Shown: piece after piece, positions 1 to 10,071 of the stretch
Numbering within the stretch: position 1 is the first letter of the stretch
Layout: each line of letters opens with the position of its first letter
Source: Larix kaempferi
Lineage: Eukaryota; Streptophyta; Pinopsida; Pinales; Pinaceae
Assembly (NCBI GenBank): GCA_027924585.1
Contig: BSBM01001436.1
Span: 310,001-374,000, forward strand
Direction: 5' to 3'
DNA: 64,000 nucleotides
The notes under the pieces: generated by a model
What the model was told of the DNA's origin: nothing
Databases searched by the model: none
What the model saw: the letters and a program-made list of their open reading frames with translations, nothing else
Translations under genes and position numbers: made by a program

Positions 1-557
1 TGGATTGTATGATCAACGTGACCTTTAACCCTATCTGATATCTTTTGCAGACTTTTGAGAAGGAAGAACGGTAAACTCATCTTAGACTGTTGATTTAAGT
101 GCAACAAAAACCTAATATGGTACTTGAATACTGATGCAAACTTGCCTTCACATGTAATATAGCTCTGCACAATTCCAATAACCTCCTTCCACTCCGGTTT
201 GAAGTTCTTTAAATGAACCCCTTTGCTACAGTCCAGGGATTCACAACCTGGTAGCAGAAACATACGTGGGTCAAAGTCAAAAGGAGTTTTCTTAAACCAT
301 AATTCTTCCTCCATGGGCGCACCGGTAGCTTCAGCAATCAAACCCTTTGTTAATTCAAACTTCAAAGTCTCAAAACTAACTGTGCAATTGAAAAGGTTAT
401 GGGAAAAAGCATGGGTTACATCAACATTGAAACCTGCAATTCTTTCAAAAAAGTCGAACCATCCAACTGCCTTAAACAGTGCTGCACACTCAGGAAAATT
501 CACTACCTAGGTAGTATCTGTTAGCTCAAACCAACTCAGCTTACCACTCTTACCCAT
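1..557 (-). pseudogene. ORF carried in the 3' LTR (N-terminal part)
   Basis: This minus-strand reading frame starts at ATG 557 (MGKSGKLS...) and runs off the window edge. It is the same protein as the frame at 20013-18664 in the 5' LTR, with only scattered substitutions and an early in-frame stop shortly after the start in both copies. It contains LFKAVGWFDFFERIAGFNVD and a later RFLLHLNQQSKMSLPFFLL segment. I do not recognise the family. The coding sense is the same as gag and pol of the element. Its presence in both LTRs means it was part of the LTR itself, not the internal region. Confidence 0.55.
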
Positions 558-1142
558 AACTTTTGCAGTTAATCACCGACTGGCTTCTTGGAACTAAACA
601 TAATTAAAAATATTAGCAAATCTCAAGATACGTGGCTTCAAAATTACGAATTCATGGTTTGCTCTGTTCTCATCTCTTTTTATGACGAATCATCATGGGC
701 TTTGACAGATGTTATCATATATGGAACAGCTGCCTCGAGGTCTCCGAACATCATAAGATTTAATGTGCCAACACTTACCATGAATCAACCATGATCTTCC
801 ATTATTTCGGATTCCAGCAGCGCCTTAGTGCATGCAGTTTAATTACCACGCTGCGGGAATGTATCTATATGAATTTTTTGGCAAACAAGCTCAACATAAA
901 GGTTAAACTTTAATCATAGGAGTTAGGGAAAACTTTAAATAAGTATTTTGAAGACTATAAAATGAAATGAAATATTTTAATAATCCACTATGTATAGAGG
1001 TAAAATAAAATAACATTCATAACATAAAAAATGAAAAGAAAATCAAAACTATTCAATTTAAAATAAAATAAAATAGAAGTAGAAAGGAATGAAAAATTGA
1101 GAAAAAATCAAATAGGGACTAGGTACAATTCCAGTCCTAACA
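1..1142 (-). repeat. 3' LTR (partial) of the long-LTR Ty3/gypsy element
   Basis: Positions 1-1024 match 19458-20487 as a direct repeat, differing at roughly 4% of positions by eye. On the minus strand the LTR begins at 1142 with TGTTAGGACTGGAATTG. That start is an imperfect inverted repeat of the other LTR's end (ending at 17848, ...CTAGCACAAACA), as expected for LTR termini. The rest of this LTR lies left of the window. The 118 bp at 1025-1142 have no counterpart in the right-hand copy, which is cut at 20487. Confidence 0.75.
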
Positions 1143-1312
1143 TCTAGCTCCAGCTGGTGGATGAAAGCCTCCTTGTGAGGTTTCAAGATCATGTAGACTA
1201 GTGCCTTTTGCAATCAAAACTGAAACTTCCCTATTATTCTGCAAACTTCCATTGGGAAATTGGTGTCTTTATTCAACTTATTTCACACCGATATATACAA
1301 TGAGTGAAAACC
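1143..1312 (-). other. Gypsy 3' untranslated stretch and candidate PPT
   Basis: This stretch lies between the integrase C-terminus and the 3' LTR. The minus strand just before the LTR reads CAGCTGGAGCTAGA then TGTTAGG. It is moderately purine-rich and is the only PPT candidate, though weak. No other feature is seen. Confidence 0.35.
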
Positions 1313-2756
1313 TTCTTACCTTTAGTGACTGTAAAAATGCTTAAGGAATCGTCCATTTACTGGATTGGATAATTCTTCACCTTCCAAACTCTGCAGTACA
1401 AAGGTATTATTCTCCAAAATTTTAGAAATTATGAAAGGACCCAGCCATAAATCATCAAACTTGCCATGATGACCTCTCTAATCTTTCCTAGCATCCCACC
1501 TGAGCACCATGTCTCCAAGAGAAAAGGTATCTTCTTTAACCTTCCTATCAAATTTCTCTTTGATCTTCTTTATGTAATCCTGTGCTCTTTCTGTTAAAGC
1601 CTCTCGTTCCTGCTGAAGTTCAATCAATGAGAAGATTCTTCTCTGAATACCATTTGGTTCTTCCTGACTGTCTTGAAAAAAATTCATTACTGGAATTCCT
1701 AATTGAATGGGAAAAAACAGTATCAATACCATACACCAATTGAAAGGGATACAAACCTATTGTTTTTTTAGTAGTTATCCGATCTTCCCACAAAACATAC
1801 TTCAACATTGAATCCCAAGATCTCTCGTTCTGACTTAACAGCTTCTTGATACTCTGGATGATGTTCTTGTTGGTTGATTCTACCAACCCATTCCCCTAGG
1901 GGTAATATGTAGTGGAACATTTCAAGATAATTCAATTCTCCTCACAAAAATTAACCATGGCTTTGGACTTAAAGGCTTGAGCATTATCAGTCAACAACTT
2001 TCTAGGACAACCAAACCTACTCAAAATAGTTTCTTGTATAAAGTTGATGATGACCTTATCAGTTGCATTCCATGTAGGAATTGCCTCCACCCATTTCGTG
2101 AAAAAATCAGTAGCTGTCAGTATCCATTTGTGTTGTCCACTTGAAGCAGGATTGATTCCACCCATGAAATCCAATCCCCATTGTTAGAAAGGAGCATTCA
2201 CCACAATAGGTTTCAAAGGTAAGGATACAAGTTTCTGCTTACCAGCAAATTTTTGGCATTGAACACAAGCTCTGACCTGCTGATATAAATCTGAAAATAA
2301 AGAAGGCCAATAATACCCAGATCTTAGAATCTTGTAAGTTGTAGCTTTCCAATAGTTGTGACCTCCACAAGCACCTTCATGCAATTCTGAAATGACTTCT
2401 TCTGATTCTTCTTTTTCCAAACACCTCAGCAATAATCCTCCTAGATCTTTCCAATGCAATTGTTGATTTACTAAACAATATTTGGTGGCTTTCAACTTCA
2501 ATGATCTAGCTGTTTTTTTATCTAAATGAGCAAGACATTGCAGATGCAATAAAAAATGAACTATATTAGCGTACCAAAGTGATTATGCATACTTATCCAT
2601 GATTTGTTCTTCATTTTTCCTTGTTTGTAACTCCTCCTGAGTTGGTTGACTTGCCACTAAATGAAGGCCAAGAGATTCATAATTTGAATCAGCCAAAAGT
2701 TTAGCCTAACCCTGTCCTTTGACTAGCTTAGTAGGTTTTATCTCCACATCATATAC
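1313..2756 (-). pseudogene. Gypsy pol C-terminal part: RNase H tail and integrase
   Basis: Read leftwards, this encodes the end of the gypsy RNase H (YDVEIKPTKLVKGQG), then integrase. The zinc-binding HHCC module is at about 2420-2240 (HEGACGGH ... CVQCQKF). The catalytic core has MDFMGGI, LLTDNAQAF and GLVESTNKN, so the D, D and E residues are all present. A C-terminal region runs from about 1600 to 1313 (MVLRWDARKD, then GPFIISKILE). The frame is broken by several stops and shifts (near 2700, 2560, 1930, 1740 and 1480), so it is not functional. Integrase would insert the cDNA copy. The coding sequence was split from its upstream RNase H half by the copia element at 2757-6294. Confidence 0.85.
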
Positions 2757-3435
2757 TGTGAGATTTTCAATTACTAGGAACTAGATTCATAAGACAATTT
2801 CACCATGGAATATTTTAGACAATGAGAGAAGAAGAATAGAGAGAATAAATTATGGAAAACACTCTATATCTTATTCATTGATATTGTAACAATATATAAT
2901 ACATCCTCCATGGAGAAAATCGAATTGCTTTGAAGCAATATGGAAAGAGCAAAAAGAAAACGCTTAGAAAAGACAAAAAAACCCCTAGGTGGCAAAAGCA
3001 GTTTCCAAAACTGTGCTAGAGGCTCACGAATTTGGCAATTATGGTATGGAAGCTCATGAGTAAGGTAAATAAAATGTAATGATGTATTTAGAAGGTTAGA
3101 TATGATGTGGAGGTCGAATTGGTCAAGTGGCAAAAGATTCCAAGTAAACTAGCTTTATCTTTTCCACTAGAAAGCAGAAAAAAACAAGACAAAACTAACT
3201 AAAACTGGATAATGTCTTTCTAATTATGGAATGGAATAAAATTAGACTGAATCCAAGGAAATATTATCCAGAATCTATCCAAATTCGTTTTTGAGAGTGA
3301 GGATAGCATGTGGTCCACTAAAAGACAAAACTGGCGTATTCTACCTAGTCAAAACTCAAGAAATTAATCATAAATGATTAATTAATTTTATCCTAAGTCT
3401 AGAATGACATAGTGGGATTTTTAAATGTTCCAACA
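2757..3435 (-). repeat. 3' LTR of the pol-less copia-type element
   Basis: Direct repeat of 5617-6294 (679 versus 678 bp) with few differences. On the minus strand it starts TGTTGGAACATTT and ends in CA. Flanking 5-mers are TATAC (2752-2756) and TATTC (6295-6299), an imperfect target-site duplication. The insertion splits the gypsy RNase H. Confidence 0.85.
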
Positions 3436-3445
3436 CCCCCCCTTA
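3436..3445 (-). other. Polypurine tract of the pol-less copia element
   Basis: Minus strand TTAAGGGGGG lies directly before the TGTTGG start of the 3' LTR, the standard place for plus-strand DNA priming. Confidence 0.8.
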
Positions 3446-3613
3446 AGCTTGACTTTATGTGATGGGAATTAGAAAAATATCAGAAATATAGGGCCCAAGC
3501 AACAAGGCTTATGGTCACCCCAATACAAAAATAACTATTCCATCTAAACGAGGAAACAAGGAAAACCTCATGGGAACAAAACCCTCCCTCAAAAATGGAC
3601 ATGCTTGATGTCT
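3446..3613. other. 3' non-coding stretch of the pol-less copia element
   Basis: This lies between the end of the gag-extension frame and the PPT. No coding sense or repeat is seen. Confidence 0.5.
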
Positions 3614-5536
3614 TCATACTGTCATGTTTCTCATTTGAATGAGCTGAATGAGTTGAATGGGTTGCTTATGAGTAACTGACTTGATGAAGATATTGTGGAT
3701 GTCATGATCATGCATCAGTGCATCGATGTTGTGTAGGCAAGAACCATGTGTTGAAGCTCTATGAAGTTCATCTTCTAATGATGGAGGAGCATCAAATGAA
3801 TTTTTCTTGTTGCTGTAACATACATAATCAAATCTGAAAACATAATCAATGATGGAAAGAAGATCTATGCATACTCCTTCCCGAGGAGAAACAATGAACT
3901 CAACAGGATCAATTTCTTCTATAGTTGCAATGTGGTGTACTAGTTCTTGTACTTTCTTCTCAAACTAATGTAGAACCTTTCTGATATTTAAAATGAGATC
4001 ATTCAGCTCTGAAATATAAAAATGTAATTCATATGGAGTAGCAACCAGTAAAGATGTGGATTCTCCATGATCGAACATAATTTCAGTAGAAAAAATTTGA
4101 GAAACTAGATCACCCGGATAGTTGAGCGAGCCTAGAGAATGTGAGGACTTGAATTTTGAACCATGAGTGATGGGATCATGTTCATATGTGTGGAATATAA
4201 TTCCAAATAATGCCAAAACAATGGTTGTCCAACCAATGAAAGATATGAAAGACAAAAGTGCAACAGAGGCAAGTGACACAGTGTAGGAAAACATAGAATT
4301 GTGTAGTTTCTTAACTGGAGAACTTGGGGTTTGTAGGGTCTTTTGTGCATCCAAAGGTTGGGAATATGATGTGGGATATGTAATGACCTAAATATCAGAC
4401 TGTAAATCATCTTCTAAATCAGAATCTAAAATATTTGAATGATGGTGGAAATACCTTTCAGAAGCTAGTAAAAAATGACTAGTTTTGAGAGTAGACTTGG
4501 ATGAACTGACTGAAGATTGTTCCAAGGAAGAGGGGGAGGTTTCTGATTCTGATATATCAGAATTTGAATCAATATCAGAGACATCAGAATTATATTTCAC
4601 TCTAGCACTCAAAGCATAAACATTATTACCTTTGGGAGAGGCTTGGAGACAGATTTCTTGTTCTACAGCAACCTTGCCTTGTTCTTTCTTTGCAAAGTCA
4701 GGAACATCTGTGTTATGCTCTTCAAGCATCTTGGCCATGATGTCCACTTTCTTCTTGAAGCAAGATTTCTCAGGATGAGTGCCTTTGAAGCAATAAGAAC
4801 ACTTGGGCTTCTCCTTCTTCATCTTCTTGGATTTGGAATCTCCATCAGAATCCTCTTCATCTGACAATATCTTCTGTTTGGATTTGTCATTCTTGAAACT
4901 CTTTGCTCCATGAGCAACAAGTGCAAAGTATTTGGAGGGTGATTGATCCATCATTTGGACCAGCTTGTCCTTTTCTTGAGTGATCGAATCAATGAATGCA
5001 TCCAAGGTTGGCATCTTCCACTTGGGAACTGCAAGTCTTGTAGAATGAAAAGTAGACACAAATACTAAGTATTCAAAGCTCAGTTTTGACAGAATGGTAA
5101 GGATTAATTGCTCATCCTTCTTCTCTATACCACATTACTTGAGTTGAAGCACTAGGTTCTTGAATTTTGATATGAACTCCTCCATAGAATCAAAATTACT
5201 TGGACTAAGAGAGATCAGCTCAATCTCCAACAAATGACCTCTAAGCTCATCCTGTTTTCCAAAGAGAGACTCTAGCTTTGTCCACACTTCATTTGGAGAT
5301 GATAGAGAATCGATATGGAATAGAAGATCTAGAGATACAGAGAGACAAAGTAACCCATAAGATTCATCAAGCCTATTGAACCATTTGGATTTTAATGCAA
5401 CAGCTCCTGGCTCAGTTTCAAGCCCCATAGTGACTCTATACAATCCTTTGCTCCGAAGCTGGATGATCATATGTGCCTTCCAGTCAAAGAAATTGAAGGG
5501 AGTGAGAGTCACAGCTTTGGCTTGGTTTTTCTCCAT
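3614..5536 (-). pseudogene. gag with an in-frame hydrophobic C-terminal extension (pol-less copia element)
   Basis: One reading frame runs 640 codons from ATG 5536 to TGA 3616-3614, interrupted only by three in-frame stops (5137-5135, 4390-4388, 3967-3965). Residues about 1-230 are a copia-type gag (FFDWKAHMIIQLRSKGLYRV, ...EVWTKLESLFG). A CCHC zinc knuckle follows (CSYCFKGTHPEKSC), then an acidic Ser-rich stretch. After about residue 394 comes a strongly hydrophobic run near 4285-4185 (SLASVALLSFISFIGW...) that could span a membrane, then a further 200 or so unrecognised residues. There is no protease, integrase, RT or RNase H, so mobilisation would have depended on another element. The class resembles the terminal-repeat-with-gag elements known in plants. 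The hydrophobic extension is unusual. Confidence 0.75.
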
Positions 5537-5600
5537 ACTGATGCGCTCCTGGTAATGGTAATACCTGCAAAAAACACTCTTGGAATTTTTTTTGAATCAA

Positions 5601-5616
5601 GCTAGCTCTAATACCA
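5601..5616 (-). other. Primer-binding site (initiator tRNA-Met type)
   Basis: Minus strand TGGTATTAGAGCTAGC directly abuts the 5' LTR end. It matches the common plant PBS TGGTATCAGAGC with one change, complementary to initiator tRNA-Met. Confidence 0.85.
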
Positions 5617-6294
5617 TGTGATATTTTCAATTACTAGGAACTAGATTCATAAGACAATTTCACCATGGAATATTTTAGACAATGAGAGAAGAAGAATAGA
5701 GAGAATAAATTATGGAAAAAACTTTGTATCTTATTCTTTGATATTGTAACAATATATAATACATCCTCCATGGATAAAATTGAATTGCTTTGAAGCAATA
5801 TGGAAAGAACAAAAAGAAAAGGCTTAGAAAAGACAAAAAAAACCCTAGGTGGCAAAAGCAATTTCCAAAATTGTGCTAGAGGCTCACGAATTTGGCAAGT
5901 ATGGTATGGAAGCTCATGAGTGAGGTAAATAGAATGTAATGATGGATTTAGAAGGTTATATATGATGTGGAGGTCGAATTTGTCAAGTGGAAAAAGATTC
6001 CAAGTAAACTAGCTTTATCTTTTCCACTAGAAAGCAGAAAAAACAGGACAAAGCTAACTAAAACTGGATAGTGTCTTTCTAATTCAGGAATGGAATAAAA
6101 TCAGATAGAATCCAAGGAAATATTATCCAAAATCTATCCAAATTCGTTTTTGAGAATGAGGATAGCATGTGGTCCACTAAAAGACAAAACTGGCCTATTC
6201 TACCTAGTCAAAACTAAGGAAATTAATCATAAATGATTAATTAATTTTATCCTAAGTCTAGAATGACATAGTGGGTTTTTTAAATGTTCCAACA
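5617..6294 (-). repeat. 5' LTR of the pol-less copia-type element
   Basis: Partner of 2757-3435. It is bounded by TG...CA on the minus strand, next to the PBS on its left and to gypsy RNase H coding sequence on its right. Confidence 0.85.
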
Positions 6295-6760
6295 TATTCC
6301 ATAATATTTGTAATCCATCCCCCCTTACCTTCACTATTTGGTTGTGTCAAAATTTCCTTAATAGAAGCATTAGGTACATAAGCAATAATCTTAGAATGCA
6401 AAATATAAATTCTGAAGAACTTCAAGGCCTTAACTAGTGCATATGCTTGTTTTTCTAGTATACTATATTTCAATTCTGAATCTCTGAGAATTTTGATAAA
6501 GAAAGCAATAGGATGCTATAATCCATCCACATTCTTCTGTAATAGAACAAAAGCTATAGTGTCCTGAGATGCAAAAGAGAAAGTAAAGAATTCTTTCGAA
6601 AAATCAGGGCTCACCCGCACCGGGGCTTCTGTCATAGCCTCTTTGATCTTCTCAAATGAAGCTCTAGCTTCTGTTGTCCACTTCACCTCCCAATCCTTCC
6701 TCAACATAGATGTTATATGTTTGATTTTTTCAACAAAATTTGGAATGAACCATCTCAAAA
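6295..6760 (-). pseudogene. Gypsy RNase H, N-terminal part, and RT connection
   Basis: Minus-strand coding continues from RT: RWFIPNFVEKIKHITSMLRK, then FEKIKEAMTEAPV, FASQDTIAFVLLQ, and YSILEKQAYALVKALKFFR. These are the usual RT-to-RNase H steps of Ty3/gypsy pol. A frame break lies near 6515-6475. The domain is cut at 6294 by the copia LTR and resumes at 2756. Confidence 0.8.
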
Positions 6761-7990
6761 AATTAATTTTTCCAATGAATGATTGGACATCTTTCTTCTA
6801 GGAATATTGATCTTCAAAATAGCCTTGACTCTTTCAAGATCTATTCTAATCCCATATGCTGAAACTAGATGTCCCAAAAGCTTACCTTCCTGAACAACAA
6901 AATGTGACTTCTTAGAATTTAAAGACAATCCAAACTTCCTACATTTCAAGAATGTTTGTCTGAGGTGTTTCAAATGCTCATCATCGGATTTAGAGAATAT
7001 AGTGATATCATCATGATAAATTACAACAAATTTTTCATTTTCTCCAACAAAGGCTATATCCATAGCACTTTGAAAATTTGCACCAGCATTCATCAAACCA
7101 AACGGCATCTTGTCATACATAAATGTATCCCAAGGGGTAGTGAAGGTTTTTTTTTCCTTGTCATCCAGATGCACAGCAATTTGATTGTAACCTGAGAATC
7201 CATCAACCATCGAAATTCTCTGGGCACCCACCACCTTCTGCAAAATTTGCTCAATTTTGGGAAATGGATAGTTATCCTTCAGTGAAGCTCTATTAAGATT
7301 ACGAAAATCCACACATAATATGATCTCTCCATTCTTCTTTCGAACTAGAACCAAATTTTCCACCCATGATGAATATCTGAGTGGAACTATTATCTTTGCA
7401 TCTAATAACTTCTTGACTTCCTTTTCTATGACTGGAAGCAAAGCTGGGTTAATTATTCTTAGTTTCTGTCTAAAAGGTTTCACATTTGGCTTCAAAGGAA
7501 CCTTATGTTGAATAATGCTGGTATCATAGGTTTTCAAATCCTCATAAGATGAGGAAAAAATGTCAACAAACTCCTTCAACAACTTTACATACATGTTCCT
7601 TTCTTCAACTGGAAGAGATTTGGAAACTTTCACCATCTTAGGTTGATCTTCTGTACTAATGTTACAACTTATAATGTTCTCTTCTGAGGATTGCATGGTA
7701 GGCTTTAACAGAGTATCATCTTTAGTAAAAATCCTCTCAAGGGGAACCAAACCCTTGGGAATGAATTTTCCCTTCAACTCAATAATCATATGTTCAGCAA
7801 TTGTATTTTCTGAATATGCAGCAAAATCATCAACTTCATTATCCTGGTCAATCAATGAATTAGAAAACTCTCCAGACAATTCTAAGAAATTTTTAATTTC
7901 CAAATCATCCTCAAAGACTCTCCATTGTATGATATTATGTGGTACTGTGGGCCTGTACTTAACCTCAATAGGATACTTTAACTGGGTATG
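6761..7990 (-). pseudogene. Ty3/gypsy reverse transcriptase
   Basis: An open minus-strand frame of about 410 codons lies within a 457-codon frame ending at 6755. RT motifs appear in order: LDAKIIVPLRYSSWV, VDFRNLNRASLKDNYPFP, MVDGFSGYNQIAV, MPFGLMNAGANFQ, and the catalytic VIYHDD (usually YLDD; the two Asp remain), then LGHLVS. A long acidic linker precedes it. RT would copy element RNA to DNA in the virus-like particle. This stretch has no internal stop, unlike its neighbours, but the rest of pol is broken. Confidence 0.9.
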
Positions 7991-8392
7991 TTTTGGAATC
8001 TTAAAATGTGTGGCTTCCAAAGCTAGTGAACCTGCTGTTTGATTTTGATCCCTGGGAATAAAGGAAATATTGAATGCTACAAATAAATTGTCAATCATAT
8101 CCCATACCTCATTTATGTATACCTTCAACAGATCCTATTTTACCTGATATTTGTCCTTCACCTGCTGGATCACTAGTTCGGAGTTGCCAAAACCAGAAAG
8201 CTGTTGAATTCCCAAGTCTTTTGCAACTCTTAGATTAAGTATCAGTGCTTCATACTCAGTTGTGTTATTAGTAGTCAAAAATTCCAATTTGTACATCAAA
8301 CAAATCACCTCCCTCCTGGAGAAATCAAAACAATACCTGCTCCATCTCCCTCCTTAGATGATGATCCATCAAAGTACATATTCCATAGGTCA
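7991..8392 (-). pseudogene. Extra RNase H domain placed between protease and RT
   Basis: The minus strand encodes WNMYFDGSSSKEGDGAGIV, then after a 1-nt frameshift near 8320 TTNNTTEYEALILNLRVAKD, FGNSELVIQQVKDKYQV, a stop, and VAFNISFIPRDQNQTAGSLA. This is the additional RNase H type seen in Tat-lineage gypsy elements (family knowledge from memory). The first Asp (FDG) and the Glu (TEYEAL) are present. The third position reads GNS instead of GDS, and the last Asp is replaced by Gly in NQTAG, so it is catalytically dead. Its position upstream of RT is unusual; see findings. Confidence 0.75.
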
Positions 8393-9459
8393 TCTCGTTG
8401 TTCAATAACAGGTCTGACCGGTGCTTCTTTCTCTACTCGCAGTATGCCACCTGTATCCTAATTGCTGAAATGTAACATGCAAGACCCCAAATCTTCATTT
8501 ATAGCATAAATGGGATGGTTTGTTGGGTTCTTATCATCACTCACTATAAAATCAAGTTGTACTTCCCTATACAACCTTCTATGTTCTCCCCCAAATACTG
8601 GAATGGTTGCATATGCTAAATCCATCTACAATGTACCCCCTATTTTATTTTCCCAAGACCTTGAAAGTAACATGCCAAACTTGGGTGAGATATCAGTAAC
8701 CACCACATCCATAATCACACTCTTCATAGGCAGTTGAGAAAGACTTACCACAAGATCCTTAATTACCGCTAAGCATTTTACTGCTCTGGATTCAAATGCA
8801 AATAAATCATGATAGGGCTTTGTAACACTCAGACCAAGGGCCTCCATGACTGCTTTAGGCATCAGGTTATGATAGGCTCTGGAATCTAACAGGAATTTGT
8901 GGATCATTTGATCATGGACAGTCAGGGTAATGTAAAAAGGTGGAGGAAAGTTTGAATTATTTTCAGGCTTATCAGATGAGGCAGAGCCAAGAATGATTGT
9001 AGGGTGTTCTTCTTATAAATTTACAGTGTCTGAAGGGAAATGATTAGATTGTGAACTCGGTATTTTAAATGCAGGATCTCTATAACAAGAAGTCTTCATC
9101 AATTCAGTTAATGGCACTGGAATCTTGACCTTACACAGTTCATTCTCAAAATTAAAAGTTTGCACATTTTTGTTACTTTCTTCAATCTCTGCAGCTTTGG
9201 CTTGGTCACCATGGTTTTGTCTCTTTTCCAGTGCTTGATTAGGTAACTGCTCAGCAGGAGGATCCATCTTCTTTTTGGGAATCTGAGCAATTTGTTTTGG
9301 ACCTGATCTTAGGTCATAAGACTTCTTGGGTTCATATTGATACATTCCAGTTGAAACTTCAGGGCCATGATCACTTTCTTCTTGATGAATAGTTGGATAA
9401 AAACTCAAAATTCTAATAGTTATATTCAGTGAGGAAACCTTCTGATGACAGCTCTCCAA
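8393..9459 (-). pseudogene. Gag C-terminus/linker and aspartic protease of the gypsy element
   Basis: The frame at 9459-9013 is a basic linker (KKSYDLRSGPKQIAQIPKKK, IPVPLTELMKTSCYRD), typical of the gag-protease junction of long plant gypsy elements. The protease follows at 8907-8626: LLDSRAYHNLMPKAVMEALG, where the active-site DSGA is changed to DSRA, then a flap-like stretch and FGMLLSRSWENKIGG. The protease would cleave the gag-pol polyprotein. The Gly-to-Arg change next to the catalytic Asp and the frame breaks mark it as inactive. The copia element 9497-16350 separates it from the upstream gag. Confidence 0.75.
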
Positions 9460-9496
9460 AGTAATTTAAATTCTGATTTAAATCTTCATACTAAAA

Positions 9497-10056
9497 TGTT
9501 GAAATATTGTAACTTCTAAGAATATTATATTTGTACTTTATTATTCCGGACATATTTCATTCCTCCGTGAAGACCTTATTGAATATCCGGAGATGTTTAT
9601 TCCTCCGTTGGAATGTGGTAACTTGGGTTATTAGACTTCCCTAGTGGGTTCGGCCCAGATTCAGTTGTAATGGGGTGTTTAAGTCCCCAATGGTTAAAGT
9701 TGGGGCCGACCTAGTTAGTAAGTTAAGTCAGATTAGTGTATAAATAGAGGAGGTGTGTTCCTCATTTATCACACTCGCACACACATTCACTCACTTGCGA
9801 TTGGGGCATAGGAGAGAGAGAGATATTCTATGGAGGAGAAGGAGCTCATGTTTGGGGATTACATCTTTGTATTTGTTGGTCATCTATATTGAGGAAGCTT
9901 TGCTAGGTTTTCTACCCCATGAGGGTTTCCCAGGATATATTGTGTCTCTTGTGTTTATGTTGTGCTTATTGTTCTTTCAATGATCCTGTATATGCTATTG
10001 TTGTGAAATGGAATGTAATACTGATATTTTCTATCTTAGCATATTGAATCTTAACA
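9497..10056 (+). repeat. 5' LTR of nested copia element
   Basis: 560 bp, TGTTGAAATATTG...ATCTTAACA, matching 15791-16350 over the same length. A TATA-like TATAAATAGAGG sits at about 9740. Flanks are TAAAA (9492-9496) and TGAAA (16351-16355), an imperfect 5-bp target duplication. Confidence 0.9.
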
Positions 10057-10071
10057 TGGTATCAAAGCTAG
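10057..10071 (+). other. Primer-binding site of the nested copia element
   Basis: TGGTATCAAAGCTAG directly follows the LTR end. One change from the initiator tRNA-Met PBS TGGTATCAGAGC. Confidence 0.85.

Noticed and set aside
9753-9983. Open frame in the copia 5' LTR
   Set aside because: It lies wholly inside an LTR over the TATA and transcript start; its counterpart in the 3' LTR is not conserved as coding.
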